Below, piece by piece: positions 21,585 through 30,364 of a DNA stretch of 32,216 nt. Made by a program: the position numbers and the translations under genes. Positions within the stretch are counted from its first letter, which is position 1. Each line of letters begins with the position of its first letter. The DNA is from Syntrophobacteraceae bacterium (GTDB lineage: Bacteria; Desulfobacterota; Syntrophobacteria; Syntrophobacterales; Syntrophobacteraceae), in NCBI GenBank assembly GCA_031292195.1, contig JARLHP010000091.1, positions 1 through 32,216 of the forward strand, given 5' to 3'. The notes below the pieces were generated by a model. The model saw only the letters and a list, made by a program, of their open reading frames with translations. It had not been told where the DNA came from and searched no databases.

Positions 21585-23108
21585 TTATGCGCCTATCCCG
21601 GCAAGCCATTCTTCCAATTTCACCGGCAGTTTAGGGCTCCAGAACAGCTTCCGGAAATGATAGCCGTATATAGCCATGGTGATTATCTCGCCAAAAGAAT
21701 CGTTGTAGCCGGAGAAAGCTTTTCTCAAAAGCCGCCAGTAATAGTTCCTGGATTTATTGTCCACGATCCCCAGGTACCAAAGCGAGCGGATAAAGATCAC
21801 CATGTCATGGTTGGCAAGGTAGGTGGTGGCCTTGGGGCGATAGGTGCGAAGAAAGGCAAGCACCCGGTTATAATACATTTCCGGAGAATATACGCTGTTC
21901 ATCACCCACCGGTAGCCCTCGATTATCTTCGCTCGATCCATCCTGGTGACGAAATTAAGCGAGCCCTCCAGGTCCGTATTGTCGCCCGAAGAGTTGAAGA
22001 GCATTCTTCCCTCATCTTCCAGGCGGGTATGGAGCCGGGTGCCGGGAATGGCCGTCAGCAGGCCTATCATGGCGGTTACGATCCCGTTTTTCTGGATGAA
22101 ATTCACCTGCTTTTGGAAGACGTCCGGCGGGTCGTTATCAAAGCCGATAATGAAGCCGCCCATGACGGCCATGCCGCTGCTCTGAATCAGGGACACCGAG
22201 TCCGAGAGGCTGCGCTTCAGATTCTGGGATTTGCCGCATTCCCGCAGGGCGTCTTCCACCGGTGTCTCCAAGCCGAGAAAGACCTTATTGAAGCCGGCCT
22301 GCACCATGAGGTTCATCAATTCCGGATCTTCGGCCAGGTTCACCGAAGCTTCCGTAAAGAAGTTCATCCGGCGCCCCCTGCTGTTCTGCCAGGAAATCAT
22401 GGCTCTTAGCAGGCTTTTGACCTTTTCCTTATTGCCGATGAAGTTGTCATCGACGATGAAGATCGATCCCCGCCACCCGCGACCATACAGCGCGTCGAGT
22501 TCGGCCAGCATCTGTTCGTTGCTTTTAAGCCTTGGCACCCGCCCGTTCATCACGATGACATCGCAGAATTCACAGTTGAAAGGACATCCCCTGGAATACT
22601 GAACGGACATGGTGGCATAGTCGTTTAGATTGATGAGGTCCCACAGGGGGACCGGCACAACGTCCAGGTCGGGAAACCCGGAGGCGCGGTAAGACCTCTC
22701 CAGTCTCCCCTCCTCCATGTCTTTTGACACCCGGTGGATGAGGGCCTCGGCTTCTCCGAAAACCAAACTGTCGAATTCGGCGAACTCCTCCGGATAGGCC
22801 CTGAAAAGAGGCCCGCCTCCCACCACCCTGACGCCGAGCCTTCGACAGTGCTCCGCCACCTGGTGGGTGGAATTTTTCTGGGCGATCATGGCGCTCACGA
22901 ATACGTAGTCCGCCCACAGCAGGTCTTCATCGTAGAGGTCTCTTACGTTCAGATCGACCAGCCTCTTTTCCCAGAAAACCGGCAGCATGGCGGCCACGGT
23001 CAGGGCGCCCAGCGGTGGGAAGGCAGCCTTTCTGCGCACCAGTCTCAGGGCGTGTTTAAAACTCCAGAAGGTATCGGAAACCTGCGGATACACGAAAAGA
23101 ATCTTCAT
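21585..23108 (-). CDS. B12-binding radical SAM protein with DUF4070-like C-terminus (HpnP-like)
   Basis: A 507-aa protein. Residues 1-~150 resemble the N-terminal B12-binding domain of HpnP-like radical SAM enzymes (MKILFVYPQVSDTFWSFKHA, FPPLGALTVAAMLP, VDLNVRDLYDEDLLWADYVF and VVGGGPLF). The radical SAM core has the Fe-S motif CPFNCEFC (SRGCPFNCEFCDVI) and FLGLETPVEDALRECGKSQN. The C-terminal ~150 residues (YNRVLAFLRTYRP...) look like DUF4070. The overall layout is that of the group containing hopanoid C-2 methylase HpnP, but no hopanoid genes are nearby, so the substrate is open. Start ATG has GAGGTGG 6 nt upstream. Confidence 0.85.
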   Translation of the reverse strand: MKILFVYPQVSDTFWSFKHALRLVRRKAAFPPLGALTVAAMLPVFWEKRLVDLNVRDLYDEDLLWADYVFVSAMIAQKNSTHQVAEHCRRLGVRVVGGGPLFRAYPEEFAEFDSLVFGEAEALIHRVSKDMEEGRLERSYRASGFPDLDVVPVPLWDLINLNDYATMSVQYSRGCPFNCEFCDVIVMNGRVPRLKSNEQMLAELDALYGRGWRGSIFIVDDNFIGNKEKVKSLLRAMISWQNSRGRRMNFFTEASVNLAEDPELMNLMVQAGFNKVFLGLETPVEDALRECGKSQNLKRSLSDSVSLIQSSGMAVMGGFIIGFDNDPPDVFQKQVNFIQKNGIVTAMIGLLTAIPGTRLHTRLEDEGRMLFNSSGDNTDLEGSLNFVTRMDRAKIIEGYRWVMNSVYSPEMYYNRVLAFLRTYRPKATTYLANHDMVIFIRSLWYLGIVDNKSRNYYWRLLRKAFSGYNDSFGEIITMAIYGYHFRKLFWSPKLPVKLEEWLAGIGA

Positions 23109-23255
23109 TTAGCCACCTCTATGGCGAATCGGGAACCGCAATCTCACCCAATATAAGAATCTATAGCCGTAGATGTCCAGGATCAACGAGATACCTGCCG
23201 GGCTAACAGATTATGCCTGAAGACTTTAGTTTTCTAGTGGACAACTCGCCACATT

Positions 23256-23284
23256 TTGGTTACTTGCCTAGTTGATTTTATAGA
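23256..23284 (+). promoter_or_regulatory. Candidate promoter of lysC-cimA
   Basis: TTGGTT, 17-nt spacer, TATAGA, ending 34 nt upstream of the lysC ATG. Both hexamers are only partial matches to consensus, so this is tentative. Confidence 0.3.
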
Positions 23285-23318
23285 GTGCTAACCTATCGTC
23301 ACGGAGGATTTCGAGCTA

Positions 23319-24560
23319 ATGGCTCTTGTTGTTCAAAAGTACGGCGGCACTTCGGTCGCAAACGCCGAAAGAATCAATGCGGTGGCCAGGCGGGTTCTGG
23401 CGAGGCAAAAAAAGGGCGACCAACTGGTTGTGGTCCTTTCGGCCCGGGCCGGTGAAACCGACCGGCTGGTCAAGCTGGGAAAAGAGATCTGCTCTTGTCC
23501 GGACCCCCGCGAGATGGACGTTCTCCTCTCTACCGGCGAACAAACCACGATAGCCCTTTTTTGCATCGCCGTAAAAGCGATGGGGGCGGAAGCCGTATCC
23601 ATGACCGGTTACCAGGCGGGGATCATTACCGACGGTCAATTCGGCCAGGCGCGCATAAGCTGGATACAGACCGAACCGGTGATGGAGCATCTGCAGGCCG
23701 GTAAAATCGTGGTTGTGGCCGGGTTCCAGGGTTATGACGACAATGGCAACATTACCACCCTCGGGCGCGGAGGCTCCGACACCACGGCGGTGGCTCTTGC
23801 CGCCGCCCTCCATGCCGGCGTTTGCGAGATATACACCGACGTCGAGGGGGTTTTTACCGCCGACCCCAATATATGCCCCAAGGCACGCAAGCTTGACAAG
23901 GTAAGCTACGAAGAGATGCTGGAGATGGCGAGCATGGGGGCCAAAGTCCTTCACCTTCGCTCGGTCGAATTCGGCCTCAATTACAATGTGCCTATAATGG
24001 TGCTTTCCTCGTTCACGGACGCCCCGGGCACGCTAGTTTCACGGGAGGATGAAACCATGGAAAAGATGGTGGTTTCCGGAATCACCTACAATAAAAGCGA
24101 AAGCCGGGTCACGATCACCAACATTCCCGACCAGCCCGGAATAGCGGCCAAAGTCTTCCAGCCCATCTCGGCAGCAAAGATCAATGTCGACCTGATCGTC
24201 CAGGGCGCAAGCGGGGTCCCCGGCAGGGCGCACATTTCCTTTACCGTTCCCGGCAGTTCCTATGATGAGACCATCCGCATACTGGAGTCGGTTGCCCACG
24301 AGCTTGGCGACTGCCAGGTGGTGGGAGATCCGGGCATAGCCAAGGTCTCCATCATCGGGGTGGGGATGAGGAGCCACAGCGGCGTGGCCACCAAGATGTT
24401 TCAGACTCTGGCCCGGGAAGGCATCAATATCAAGATGATCGCCACCTCTGAAATAAAGGTCTCCTGCATAATCGACGAAAAGTACACCGAACTGGCGGTC
24501 AGGGTCCTTCACGACGCCTTCGAGCTGGACAAAGAGCCGGTTAAAACCGAGTACTTGTAA
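23319..24560 (+). CDS. lysC: Aspartate kinase
   Basis: A 413-aa monofunctional aspartate kinase, which phosphorylates aspartate as the first step to lysine, threonine, methionine and, via threonine, isoleucine. The N-terminal kinase domain has [56 protein letters not shown] and [20 protein letters not shown]. Two C-terminal ACT domains (about residues 265-410; [20 protein letters not shown] and [20 protein letters not shown]) suggest feedback control by lysine and/or threonine. GGAGG lies 11 nt before the ATG. cimA follows after 47 bp, likely in one transcript. Confidence 0.97.
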   Translation: MALVVQKYGGTSVANAERINAVARRVLARQKKGDQLVVVLSARAGETDRLVKLGKEICSCPDPREMDVLLSTGEQTTIALFCIAVKAMGAEAVSMTGYQAGIITDGQFGQARISWIQTEPVMEHLQAGKIVVVAGFQGYDDNGNITTLGRGGSDTTAVALAAALHAGVCEIYTDVEGVFTADPNICPKARKLDKVSYEEMLEMASMGAKVLHLRSVEFGLNYNVPIMVLSSFTDAPGTLVSREDETMEKMVVSGITYNKSESRVTITNIPDQPGIAAKVFQPISAAKINVDLIVQGASGVPGRAHISFTVPGSSYDETIRILESVAHELGDCQVVGDPGIAKVSIIGVGMRSHSGVATKMFQTLAREGINIKMIATSEIKVSCIIDEKYTELAVRVLHDAFELDKEPVKTEYL

Positions 24561-24607
24561 GAAATTGGCGGGTAGACCGCTAAACCTTCAATCGGAAAGA
24601 TATCGCC

Positions 24608-26197
24608 ATGCAGGTCAGAATCTACGACACTACTCTCCGGGACGGCACCCAGGCAGAGGATTTCGCCTTTTCAGTGGAGGACAAGGTCCGCATAGCGCTC
24701 AAGCTCGATGACATCGGCGTTCATTACATCGAGGGAGGCTGGCCGGGATCTAACCCCAAAGACGTTGGTTTTTTCCGGGAAATCGCCAATTATCGGCTGA
24801 AACAAGCCAGGATTGCCGCTTTCGGATCGACCTACCACCCCAATTCCACCGCATCAGCAGACCTCAACCTCAGGGCCCTGCTCGATGCCAAGACCGAACT
24901 GGTGACCATTTTCGGCAAAAGCTGGACGGTGCACGTAAGAGACGCTCTCAATACCACCCCGGAGCGAAATCTGGAGATCATTTCCGATAGCGTGGCCTTT
25001 CTGCGACAGCAGGGTAAAACGGTCTTCTACGATGCCGAGCATTTTTTCGACGGATTTCGGGACGATCCGCAGTATGCTCTTGCGACCGTCGAAAAGGCCA
25101 TGGAGGCCGGCGCCGAGTGCGCCATCCTGTGCGATACCAATGGGGGAAGCCTCCCCAGCCATATCCAGCGCTCCATCAGTACGGTCAAGGAACGTTTCCC
25201 CGGTATCCAGTTTGGAATCCATGCCCACAATGACTCGGACCTTGCGGTCGCAAATACCCTTACCGCCGTGGAGCTGGGCGCGGTGCAGGTCCAGGGAACG
25301 ATAAACGGGATGGGGGAAAGGTGCGGCAACGCAGACCTGTGCTCCATCATGTCCAACCTCTGCCTCAAGATGGGGTGCGCCTGCCTTACCGAGGAAAACC
25401 TCCAGAAACTCAGGCTGGTCAGCCGGTTCATACTGGAGCTGGCAAACGTCACGCCCAACCGCTATCAGCCCTTTGTGGGCCGAAGCGCCTTCACCCACAA
25501 GGGCGGCGTGCACATAAGCGCCGTGGCCAAAAACCCCAAGACATACGAGCATATCGACCCGGCCCTGGTGGGCAACGCCAGGCGGTTTCTCATATCCGAC
25601 CTTTCCGGGCGGGCCACCATAAAGCAGAAGGCCGAAGAACTGGGCTTCGAGCTCTCCAAAAGCGATCCGGTGGCCATGCAGGTGCTCGAAGAAATAAAGG
25701 AACTCGAAAACCAGGGCTTCCAGTTCGAAGCGGCGGAGGCCAGTTTCGAGCTTCTTTTGAACAAGGCGATGGGTACGAGCAAGAAATATTTCGAACTGGT
25801 CGGCTTCCGGGTGATCGATCAGAAGCACAGCGAAAACAAGGAACCCATAGCCGAGGCCACCATCCAGATCCGCGTGGGCGGCCAACTCGAACACACCGCG
25901 GCGCTGGGCAAAGGGCCGGTGAACGCGCTGGACAGCGCGCTACGCAAATCCCTCGAAAAATTCTACCCCGAGTTGAAACACGTGGAACTAAGCGACTACA
26001 AGGTGCGCGTACTGCCCGACCAACCCGGCACCGGCGCCAAGGTGCGGGTCCTGATCGAATCCACCGACGGCCTCGAGCAGTGGAGTACGGTCGGCGTCTC
26101 CCAGGACATTATCGAGGCAAGCTGGCAGGCCCTGGCCGACAGTTACAACTTCAAGATGTACAAGGCTGCCAAGGCGGCCGCGGCCAAAAATTCGTGA
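24608..26197 (+). CDS. cimA: (R)-citramalate synthase
   Basis: A 529-aa enzyme that condenses acetyl-CoA with pyruvate to citramalate, entering the threonine-independent isoleucine route. The HMGL-like TIM barrel begins RIYDTTLRDGTQAEDFAFSV, continues IEGGWPGSNPKD and carries the metal-binding FGIHAHNDSDLAVAN, with GTINGMGERCGNADLC further on. Residues ~395-525 are the LeuA-type dimer/allosteric domain (ATIQIRVGGQLEHTAALGKG, YKVRVLPDQPGTGAKVRVLI). Length and these features match the long CimA of Geobacter rather than isopropylmalate or homocitrate synthase. Pairing with lysC links two branches of amino-acid supply. Confidence 0.95.
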   Translation: MQVRIYDTTLRDGTQAEDFAFSVEDKVRIALKLDDIGVHYIEGGWPGSNPKDVGFFREIANYRLKQARIAAFGSTYHPNSTASADLNLRALLDAKTELVTIFGKSWTVHVRDALNTTPERNLEIISDSVAFLRQQGKTVFYDAEHFFDGFRDDPQYALATVEKAMEAGAECAILCDTNGGSLPSHIQRSISTVKERFPGIQFGIHAHNDSDLAVANTLTAVELGAVQVQGTINGMGERCGNADLCSIMSNLCLKMGCACLTEENLQKLRLVSRFILELANVTPNRYQPFVGRSAFTHKGGVHISAVAKNPKTYEHIDPALVGNARRFLISDLSGRATIKQKAEELGFELSKSDPVAMQVLEEIKELENQGFQFEAAEASFELLLNKAMGTSKKYFELVGFRVIDQKHSENKEPIAEATIQIRVGGQLEHTAALGKGPVNALDSALRKSLEKFYPELKHVELSDYKVRVLPDQPGTGAKVRVLIESTDGLEQWSTVGVSQDIIEASWQALADSYNFKMYKAAKAAAAKNS

Positions 26198-26459
26198 GGT
26201 TTGCTCTGTGCGCCTCGGTGGAATTCGGGGCAGTGAAGCTCGCCTCTTGTTTGCAGCCCATGGGCGGCATTCAGGATAAAAAAACACAACGCATCGGGTC
26301 AGGCTCCAAAGAAAAATTTGAGGGTCAATTTTATTACCTTCTCCTTGGGTTAGAGACTAAAACTGCCTTAAAATCCTTCCCTGAAACGAAGCTTGAATAG
26401 GCATTCCGGCAGAAAACTGTTTCAAAACCTGGCCTAATCCTCTATCTTTGGAGCGCTGG
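26198..26459. other. Spacer between cimA and the second methyltransferase gene
   Basis: No gene is supported here. A degenerate copy of the CTCTGTG-type tandem repeat lies at about 26205-26222. The rest is ordinary spacer with no clear terminator for cimA. Confidence 0.5.
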
Positions 26460-27767
26460 ATGATCCAGTCACATTTTGGTGAAAAAGGGTTGCAATTCGT
26501 GAGTCCTGAAGCGGTCTATCCTGTCCTGAGAACCAATGGGGATGCCAACAAGCTATCCTACGAGGACAGGTCGGTTCACGACTGGTATCGCTTCGTGCTT
26601 TCCTTTCCGCCTCACTTGGTGCGGACCTATCTCACCAGATTCGGCATAACAGGGGCAGACTGCGTCCTGGATCCTTTTTGTGGGACTGGCACGACAATAG
26701 TGGAGTGCAAAAAGTTAGGAGTTCCTTCCTTCGGCATAGAAGCACATCCCATGACCGCTTTTGCAAGCAGGGTCAAAACCGATTGGTCGATTAACGCCGC
26801 CGGCCTAGGGCGTCATTCGAGAAAAATCGCTGAAATAGCGGAAAACAAGATTGCGAACGGAAGTGGTTTTCAGTTATCGGCGGACGCTGAAAAGATCCTG
26901 TTAAGAGACTCCATAAGTCCCATACCTCTGGGAAAGGCGCTCGCGCTCTTGGCCGCTCTAAATGAAGCATGCGACCCGAAGTATAGGGATCATGAGTTCC
27001 TCGCTCTGGCCAATACGCTCGTCTTTACGGCGAGCAACCTGAACTTCGGGCCGGAGGTCGGCATCGGTAAGATAAAGAAAGATGCGGCTGTATTGCAGAG
27101 TTGGCTCGAAAACATACGCATAATGCGTCATGATATTTTAAATCTCGGAGACAGAGCGGGCGCGCCGAGTATCATTTTGCAGGGCGACTCACGGGAAACC
27201 GTGGACGAACTCGCTTGTGGGTCCATAGACGCGGTAATTACATCACCGCCGTACCCTAATGAAAAGGACTATACCCGCACAACGAGACTGGAGTCTGTTC
27301 TGCTGGGCTTCATCGACAGCAGGAAGGAACTGCAGGACCTTAAGAGAAAGCTGGTGAGGTCAAATACGAGGAACATTTACAAAGGGGATACTGACGATGC
27401 GCATATCGACAAGTTCCCCCAGATTTCAACGCTGGCGGATAGGATAGAGGCCAGGCGGATCGAGCTCAATAAGACCAGCGGGTTTGAGAGGCTTTACGCA
27501 ACCGTCACGAGGCAGTATTTTGGGGGAATGGTCCGCCACCTTGCAAATCTTCGTCAGGCGCTTGCCCCCGGTGCCCGACTGGCGTACGTTGTGGGCGACC
27601 AAGCTTCCTTTTTCCGGATAATGATAAGAACAGGGGAACTTCTGTCCCAGATTGCGGTCTCCCTGGGCTACGAACTGATCGGTATAGACCTTTTTCGAAC
27701 AAGATTATCAACCGCAACCAGGAGTCAGCTCCGCGAGGAGGTCGTACTTTTGCGCTGGCCGGGTTGA
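26460..27767 (+). CDS. DNA methyltransferase (N4-cytosine or N6-adenine type)
   Basis: A 435-aa SAM-dependent DNA methyltransferase. Motif I is VLDPFCGTGTTIVECKKLG (about residues 70-88) and the catalytic motif IV is VITSPPYPNEKDYTR (Ser262); SPPY is most often seen in N4-cytosine enzymes. The order is I then IV with ~190 residues between, where the target-recognition part may lie. ATG 26460 is chosen over a TTG at 26448 because GGAG lies 7 nt upstream. The stop overlaps the start of the endonuclease gene (TTGA). The gene looks intact while its endonuclease partner is frameshifted, so it may now act as an orphan. Confidence 0.88.
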   Translation: MIQSHFGEKGLQFVSPEAVYPVLRTNGDANKLSYEDRSVHDWYRFVLSFPPHLVRTYLTRFGITGADCVLDPFCGTGTTIVECKKLGVPSFGIEAHPMTAFASRVKTDWSINAAGLGRHSRKIAEIAENKIANGSGFQLSADAEKILLRDSISPIPLGKALALLAALNEACDPKYRDHEFLALANTLVFTASNLNFGPEVGIGKIKKDAAVLQSWLENIRIMRHDILNLGDRAGAPSIILQGDSRETVDELACGSIDAVITSPPYPNEKDYTRTTRLESVLLGFIDSRKELQDLKRKLVRSNTRNIYKGDTDDAHIDKFPQISTLADRIEARRIELNKTSGFERLYATVTRQYFGGMVRHLANLRQALAPGARLAYVVGDQASFFRIMIRTGELLSQIAVSLGYELIGIDLFRTRLSTATRSQLREEVVLLRWPG

Positions 27768-28590
27768 ATGGAAACAAATTGAAAAACTCCAAAAATCGCT
27801 ACGTCCAGATAATTGAGAGGATCTTTTTTTCCCGCTACAAGGAGGGGACGGAAGAAGTTTTTTTCGAAAGAGAGGAGATTGTACGGATAGCCGGCGAGTT
27901 GGGTATAGCCTTACCGAAAAATCTGGGTGACATCATATACAGCTTTCGATACAGGACCTCGCTTCCCGACTCCATTAAAAGCACAGCCCCGGAAGGCAGG
28001 GTATGGTTAATCAGGCCTGCCGGCCGATCCCGCTATTGCTTTGCCGCAGTCACACCCATTGTGATTGCTCCAAATCCCGCGCTTGCAGAGACCAAAATAC
28101 CCGATTCAACGCCAGGCATTGTCGGAATGTATGCTTTAAGCGACGAACAAGCTCTCCTCGCGATAGTCAGGTACAATCGGTTGATCGACATACTGACAGG
28201 TGTAGCCTGTTACTCCCTCCAGAACCATCTTCGGACATACGTTAAAGGAATAGGTCAGGTTGAAACCGACGAAATTTACGTAGGGTTGAACAAGCGCGGC
28301 GCTCACCATGTTTTTCCGGTGCAGCCAAAGGCGGAAACGACATGCTCAGCGTGATTCAACTGGAGCAGGATTTCGCCATATGCTCCGAAAAATTTCCGAA
28401 TCTGATCTGCAACGCCGTGGCAGTACAGTTCATGAAGGATAATCTGGTGGCTCTTTTCATCTTCGAGATGGGGGATACGGGAATCAGACTGCTTGGCGAA
28501 AAGCATTACAGGTTGACGCCCTCATCGGAAATTTCGAGAGATGAACTTTTATCGTATCGTTCGCGACTACCCGAGCACGTTCTAATTTAG
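27764..28590 (+). pseudogene. Frameshifted restriction endonuclease, partner of the upstream methyltransferase
   Basis: Two adjacent frames encode parts of one protein. The first (27764-28354) ends YVGLNKRGAHHVFPVQ and then runs into unrelated residues and a stop. The second resumes as KGGNDMLSVIQLEQDFAICS and continues to 28590. Adding one base near 28321-28328 (GTGCAGCC to GTGCAGGCC) restores PVQAKGGND and a single 275-codon frame; the nucleotide count fits exactly one missing base. The rebuilt protein (NNHLRTYVK, DEIYVGLNKRG, FPVQAKGGND) resembles endonucleases that follow such methyltransferases. The VQAKGG part looks like a PD-(D/E)XK core, so the break falls at the likely active site. 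Its stop codon lies inside a MITE-like repeat. A sequencing or assembly error is the main alternative. Confidence 0.8.
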
Positions 28591-28731
28591 TCTAGTGTCC
28601 ATCCGGAAACTGGGGGTATGTTTTTGGGCTGAGAACGTGCCTCGCTCCCAGGCTTGCAGCCGCGAACAAAGCCAAGTCGCTGTGAGACGCCGCTCTGACG
28701 AGAGCACTTTCCAGATGGATGCTAGTCTAAA
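28586..28731. mobile_element. MITE-like element (146 bp) with 24-bp imperfect inverted ends
   Basis: The left end TTTAGTCTAGTGTCCATCCG... (28586-28609) and the right end (28708-28731, reverse complement TTTAGACTAGCATCCATCTG...) match at 20 of 24 positions. The 98-bp centre has no ORF. No clear target-site duplication is visible. The left end contributes the TAG stop of the endonuclease remnant. Confidence 0.6.
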
Positions 28732-28789
28732 CTCATTCTGCACCAACCGTCTCGTCCCCAGCTCCCTCCATGGGGGCCCAGGCCCCGCA

Positions 28790-28892
28790 CCCCTTCGCGG
28801 ACCTGTTTGGCCTTTCGGCGGCAGCCTTCGGCCAGGCGCCCAATTCCCGGGGGGGCGCGGGGGAGACCCTCCCCCGCTCTTTTTATCTGGAG
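28790..28892 (+). repeat. GC-rich dispersed repeat, copy C (family G)
   Basis: Same order as copy A at 3428-3542: GGCAGCCTTCGGCCAGGCG, then CCCAATTCCCGGGGGG, then the hairpin GCGGGGGAG-acc-CTCCCCCGC followed by TCTTTTTATCT. The hairpin plus T-run could end transcription from the upstream endonuclease locus. An ORF start at 28807 inside it is translated repeat. Confidence 0.8.
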
Positions 28893-28920
28893 GTTTGCAT
28901 ATTTGGGGAGGTTTCTATAC

Positions 28921-30144
28921 TTGAAGTCCCTTTTTTCCTTTCTTGTACCCGGCGGACTAATTCTCCTTCTCGCGGTGGTCCTCATCGAAAGAGGCTTGCT
29001 CTCAGTCTGGCTTCCCATTGTTTCGGCGGTCTTTCCTCTCCTGGTTCTGGTGGCGGGGCTGCTGCTCGGGTGGCGCTTCAACAGGAGCAGATTGTTTTTT
29101 GCCCTCCTGCTGCTGGCAATAGCCGACAGAATCCTGGTGCATTTTGAAAATAACACTCTTTTTTCAACCGATGCGGGCAAACTTGCCTTTTATGCTGTAG
29201 CAATTTTACTTCCTCTAAACTTCGCCATACTCTCCATCATCAAGGAGCGCGGAATCACCAGCCCGAGCGGTATCCGGCGTATCTGCCTCATCCTTGCCCA
29301 GCCGGCCGCCCTGTTTATTTTATGGCATCAATTCCACCACAAAATTGTGGGCTGCCTCGAACGTCCCATTATCCAGGCGTCATTTCTTAAACATCTGCCG
29401 GCGCTCCATTTACCTCAGGTGGCGGTGCTGGCCGCAATCCTGGGATATCTCACGCTGGGCTTTCGTTGCTACCGGGTCAGGGGCCCTATTGAGAGCGGCT
29501 TTTTATGGGCGCTCACCGCTCTCTATTGCGGCCTGTTGATGAAGGGCCCCGGTGCCCTCTCCACGTTTTACTTCTCTACTGCTGGACTTATCCTCATTGT
29601 CTCGGTGATCGAGGCCTCCTATGTGATGGCTTTTCACGATGAATTGACCGGTCTTCCCGCCCGCCGGAGCCTCAACGAGTTCATGCTCAGGTTGGGCAAC
29701 AGATATGCGGTTGCCATGTTGGACATCGATTTTTTTAAGAAATTCAACGATCGCTATGGCCATGATGTCGGTGACGAGGTGCTCGGCATGGTGGCCTCCA
29801 AGATTGCCGCGGTGAGCGGCGGGGGAAAACCTTTTCGATACGGGGGAGAGGAGTTTACGGTGGTTTTTCCCGGAAAATCCTGGCAGGACGCGCTCCCGCA
29901 TCTTGAACAGTTAAGAAGCATGATCGACTCGGCGGGCTTTGTAATTCGTGCTCGAAACCGGCCGCGCAAAAAACCCGACAAAGCAAAATCGTCAAGTGCG
30001 GCCCGGAAGAAAGTGGCGGTTACAATCAGCATCGGCGTGGCCGAAAGAGATACTAAACACTCAAGTCCCCAGGAGGTGATAAAGGCAGCGGACAAGGCTC
30101 TTTATCGGGCCAAAAAGGCTGGGCGCAACAGGGTTTCGATCTGA
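28921..30144 (+). CDS. Membrane diguanylate cyclase (GGDEF)
   Basis: A 407-aa protein. The N-terminal ~240 residues hold about seven hydrophobic segments (for example LFSFLVPGGLILLLAVVLIE) with no recognised named sensor domain; they resemble MASE-like membrane sensors. The C-terminal GGDEF domain starts FHDELTGLPARRSLNEF, has MLDIDFFKKFNDRYGHDVGD and the catalytic RYGGEEF (GGEEF, residues 308-312), and ends DKALYRAKKAGRNRVSI, so cyclic-di-GMP synthesis should be active. A basic insert (RNRPRKKPDKAKSS) sits late in the domain. TTG 28921 is chosen: GGGGAGG lies ~9 nt upstream, and the longer frame reads through repeat DNA. A terminator follows at 30218-30240. Confidence 0.88.
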   Translation: MKSLFSFLVPGGLILLLAVVLIERGLLSVWLPIVSAVFPLLVLVAGLLLGWRFNRSRLFFALLLLAIADRILVHFENNTLFSTDAGKLAFYAVAILLPLNFAILSIIKERGITSPSGIRRICLILAQPAALFILWHQFHHKIVGCLERPIIQASFLKHLPALHLPQVAVLAAILGYLTLGFRCYRVRGPIESGFLWALTALYCGLLMKGPGALSTFYFSTAGLILIVSVIEASYVMAFHDELTGLPARRSLNEFMLRLGNRYAVAMLDIDFFKKFNDRYGHDVGDEVLGMVASKIAAVSGGGKPFRYGGEEFTVVFPGKSWQDALPHLEQLRSMIDSAGFVIRARNRPRKKPDKAKSSSAARKKVAVTISIGVAERDTKHSSPQEVIKAADKALYRAKKAGRNRVSI

Positions 30145-30217
30145 AAGCGCACGCTCTTTCCTCTCCCGGCAACCGTGGCCGGCCACCCAAAGCCTGTGGA
30201 GGATACAAGCCCAGCCG

Positions 30218-30240
30218 CCCCGTTTTTTGACGGGGTTTTA
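30218..30240 (+). terminator. Intrinsic terminator of the diguanylate cyclase gene
   Basis: CCCCGT-ttttttg-ACGGGG followed by TTTTAT on the plus strand, 73 nt past the stop codon. Confidence 0.65.
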
Positions 30241-30293
30241 TCGAGGACGAAACTTCAGAGAGCACCTTACCCGGCAGACAGTGCGAACTACCG

Positions 30294-30335
30294 GCCGATC
30301 TGCCCGCCGGCGCAGCCCGCCGGGCAGGTCGGGGC
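30294..30335. repeat. Dispersed palindrome, copy 2 (family P)
   Basis: CCGATCTGCCCGCCGGCGCA...CCGGGCAGGTCGG, the inverse-orientation counterpart of 1043-1083. It lies between the diguanylate cyclase terminator and the end of the convergent metallophosphoesterase gene. Confidence 0.8.
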
Positions 30336-30364
30336 TTGGCCATCTGTCTGCGGCGACACGCCGC

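Noticed and set aside
28315-28345. Programmed frameshift in the endonuclease
   Set aside because: No slippery heptamer, downstream pseudoknot or internal ribosome site was seen; simple base loss is more likely.
28342-28590. Separate small gene of 82 codons
   Set aside because: It continues the endonuclease sequence in the next frame and has no ribosome site of its own; a one-base loss explains both frames.
28807-28920. Longer diguanylate cyclase starting at 28807
   Set aside because: Those codons are inside repeat copy C and encode low-complexity Pro/Arg residues; TTG 28921 has GGGGAGG at good distance and leads straight into the first membrane segment.
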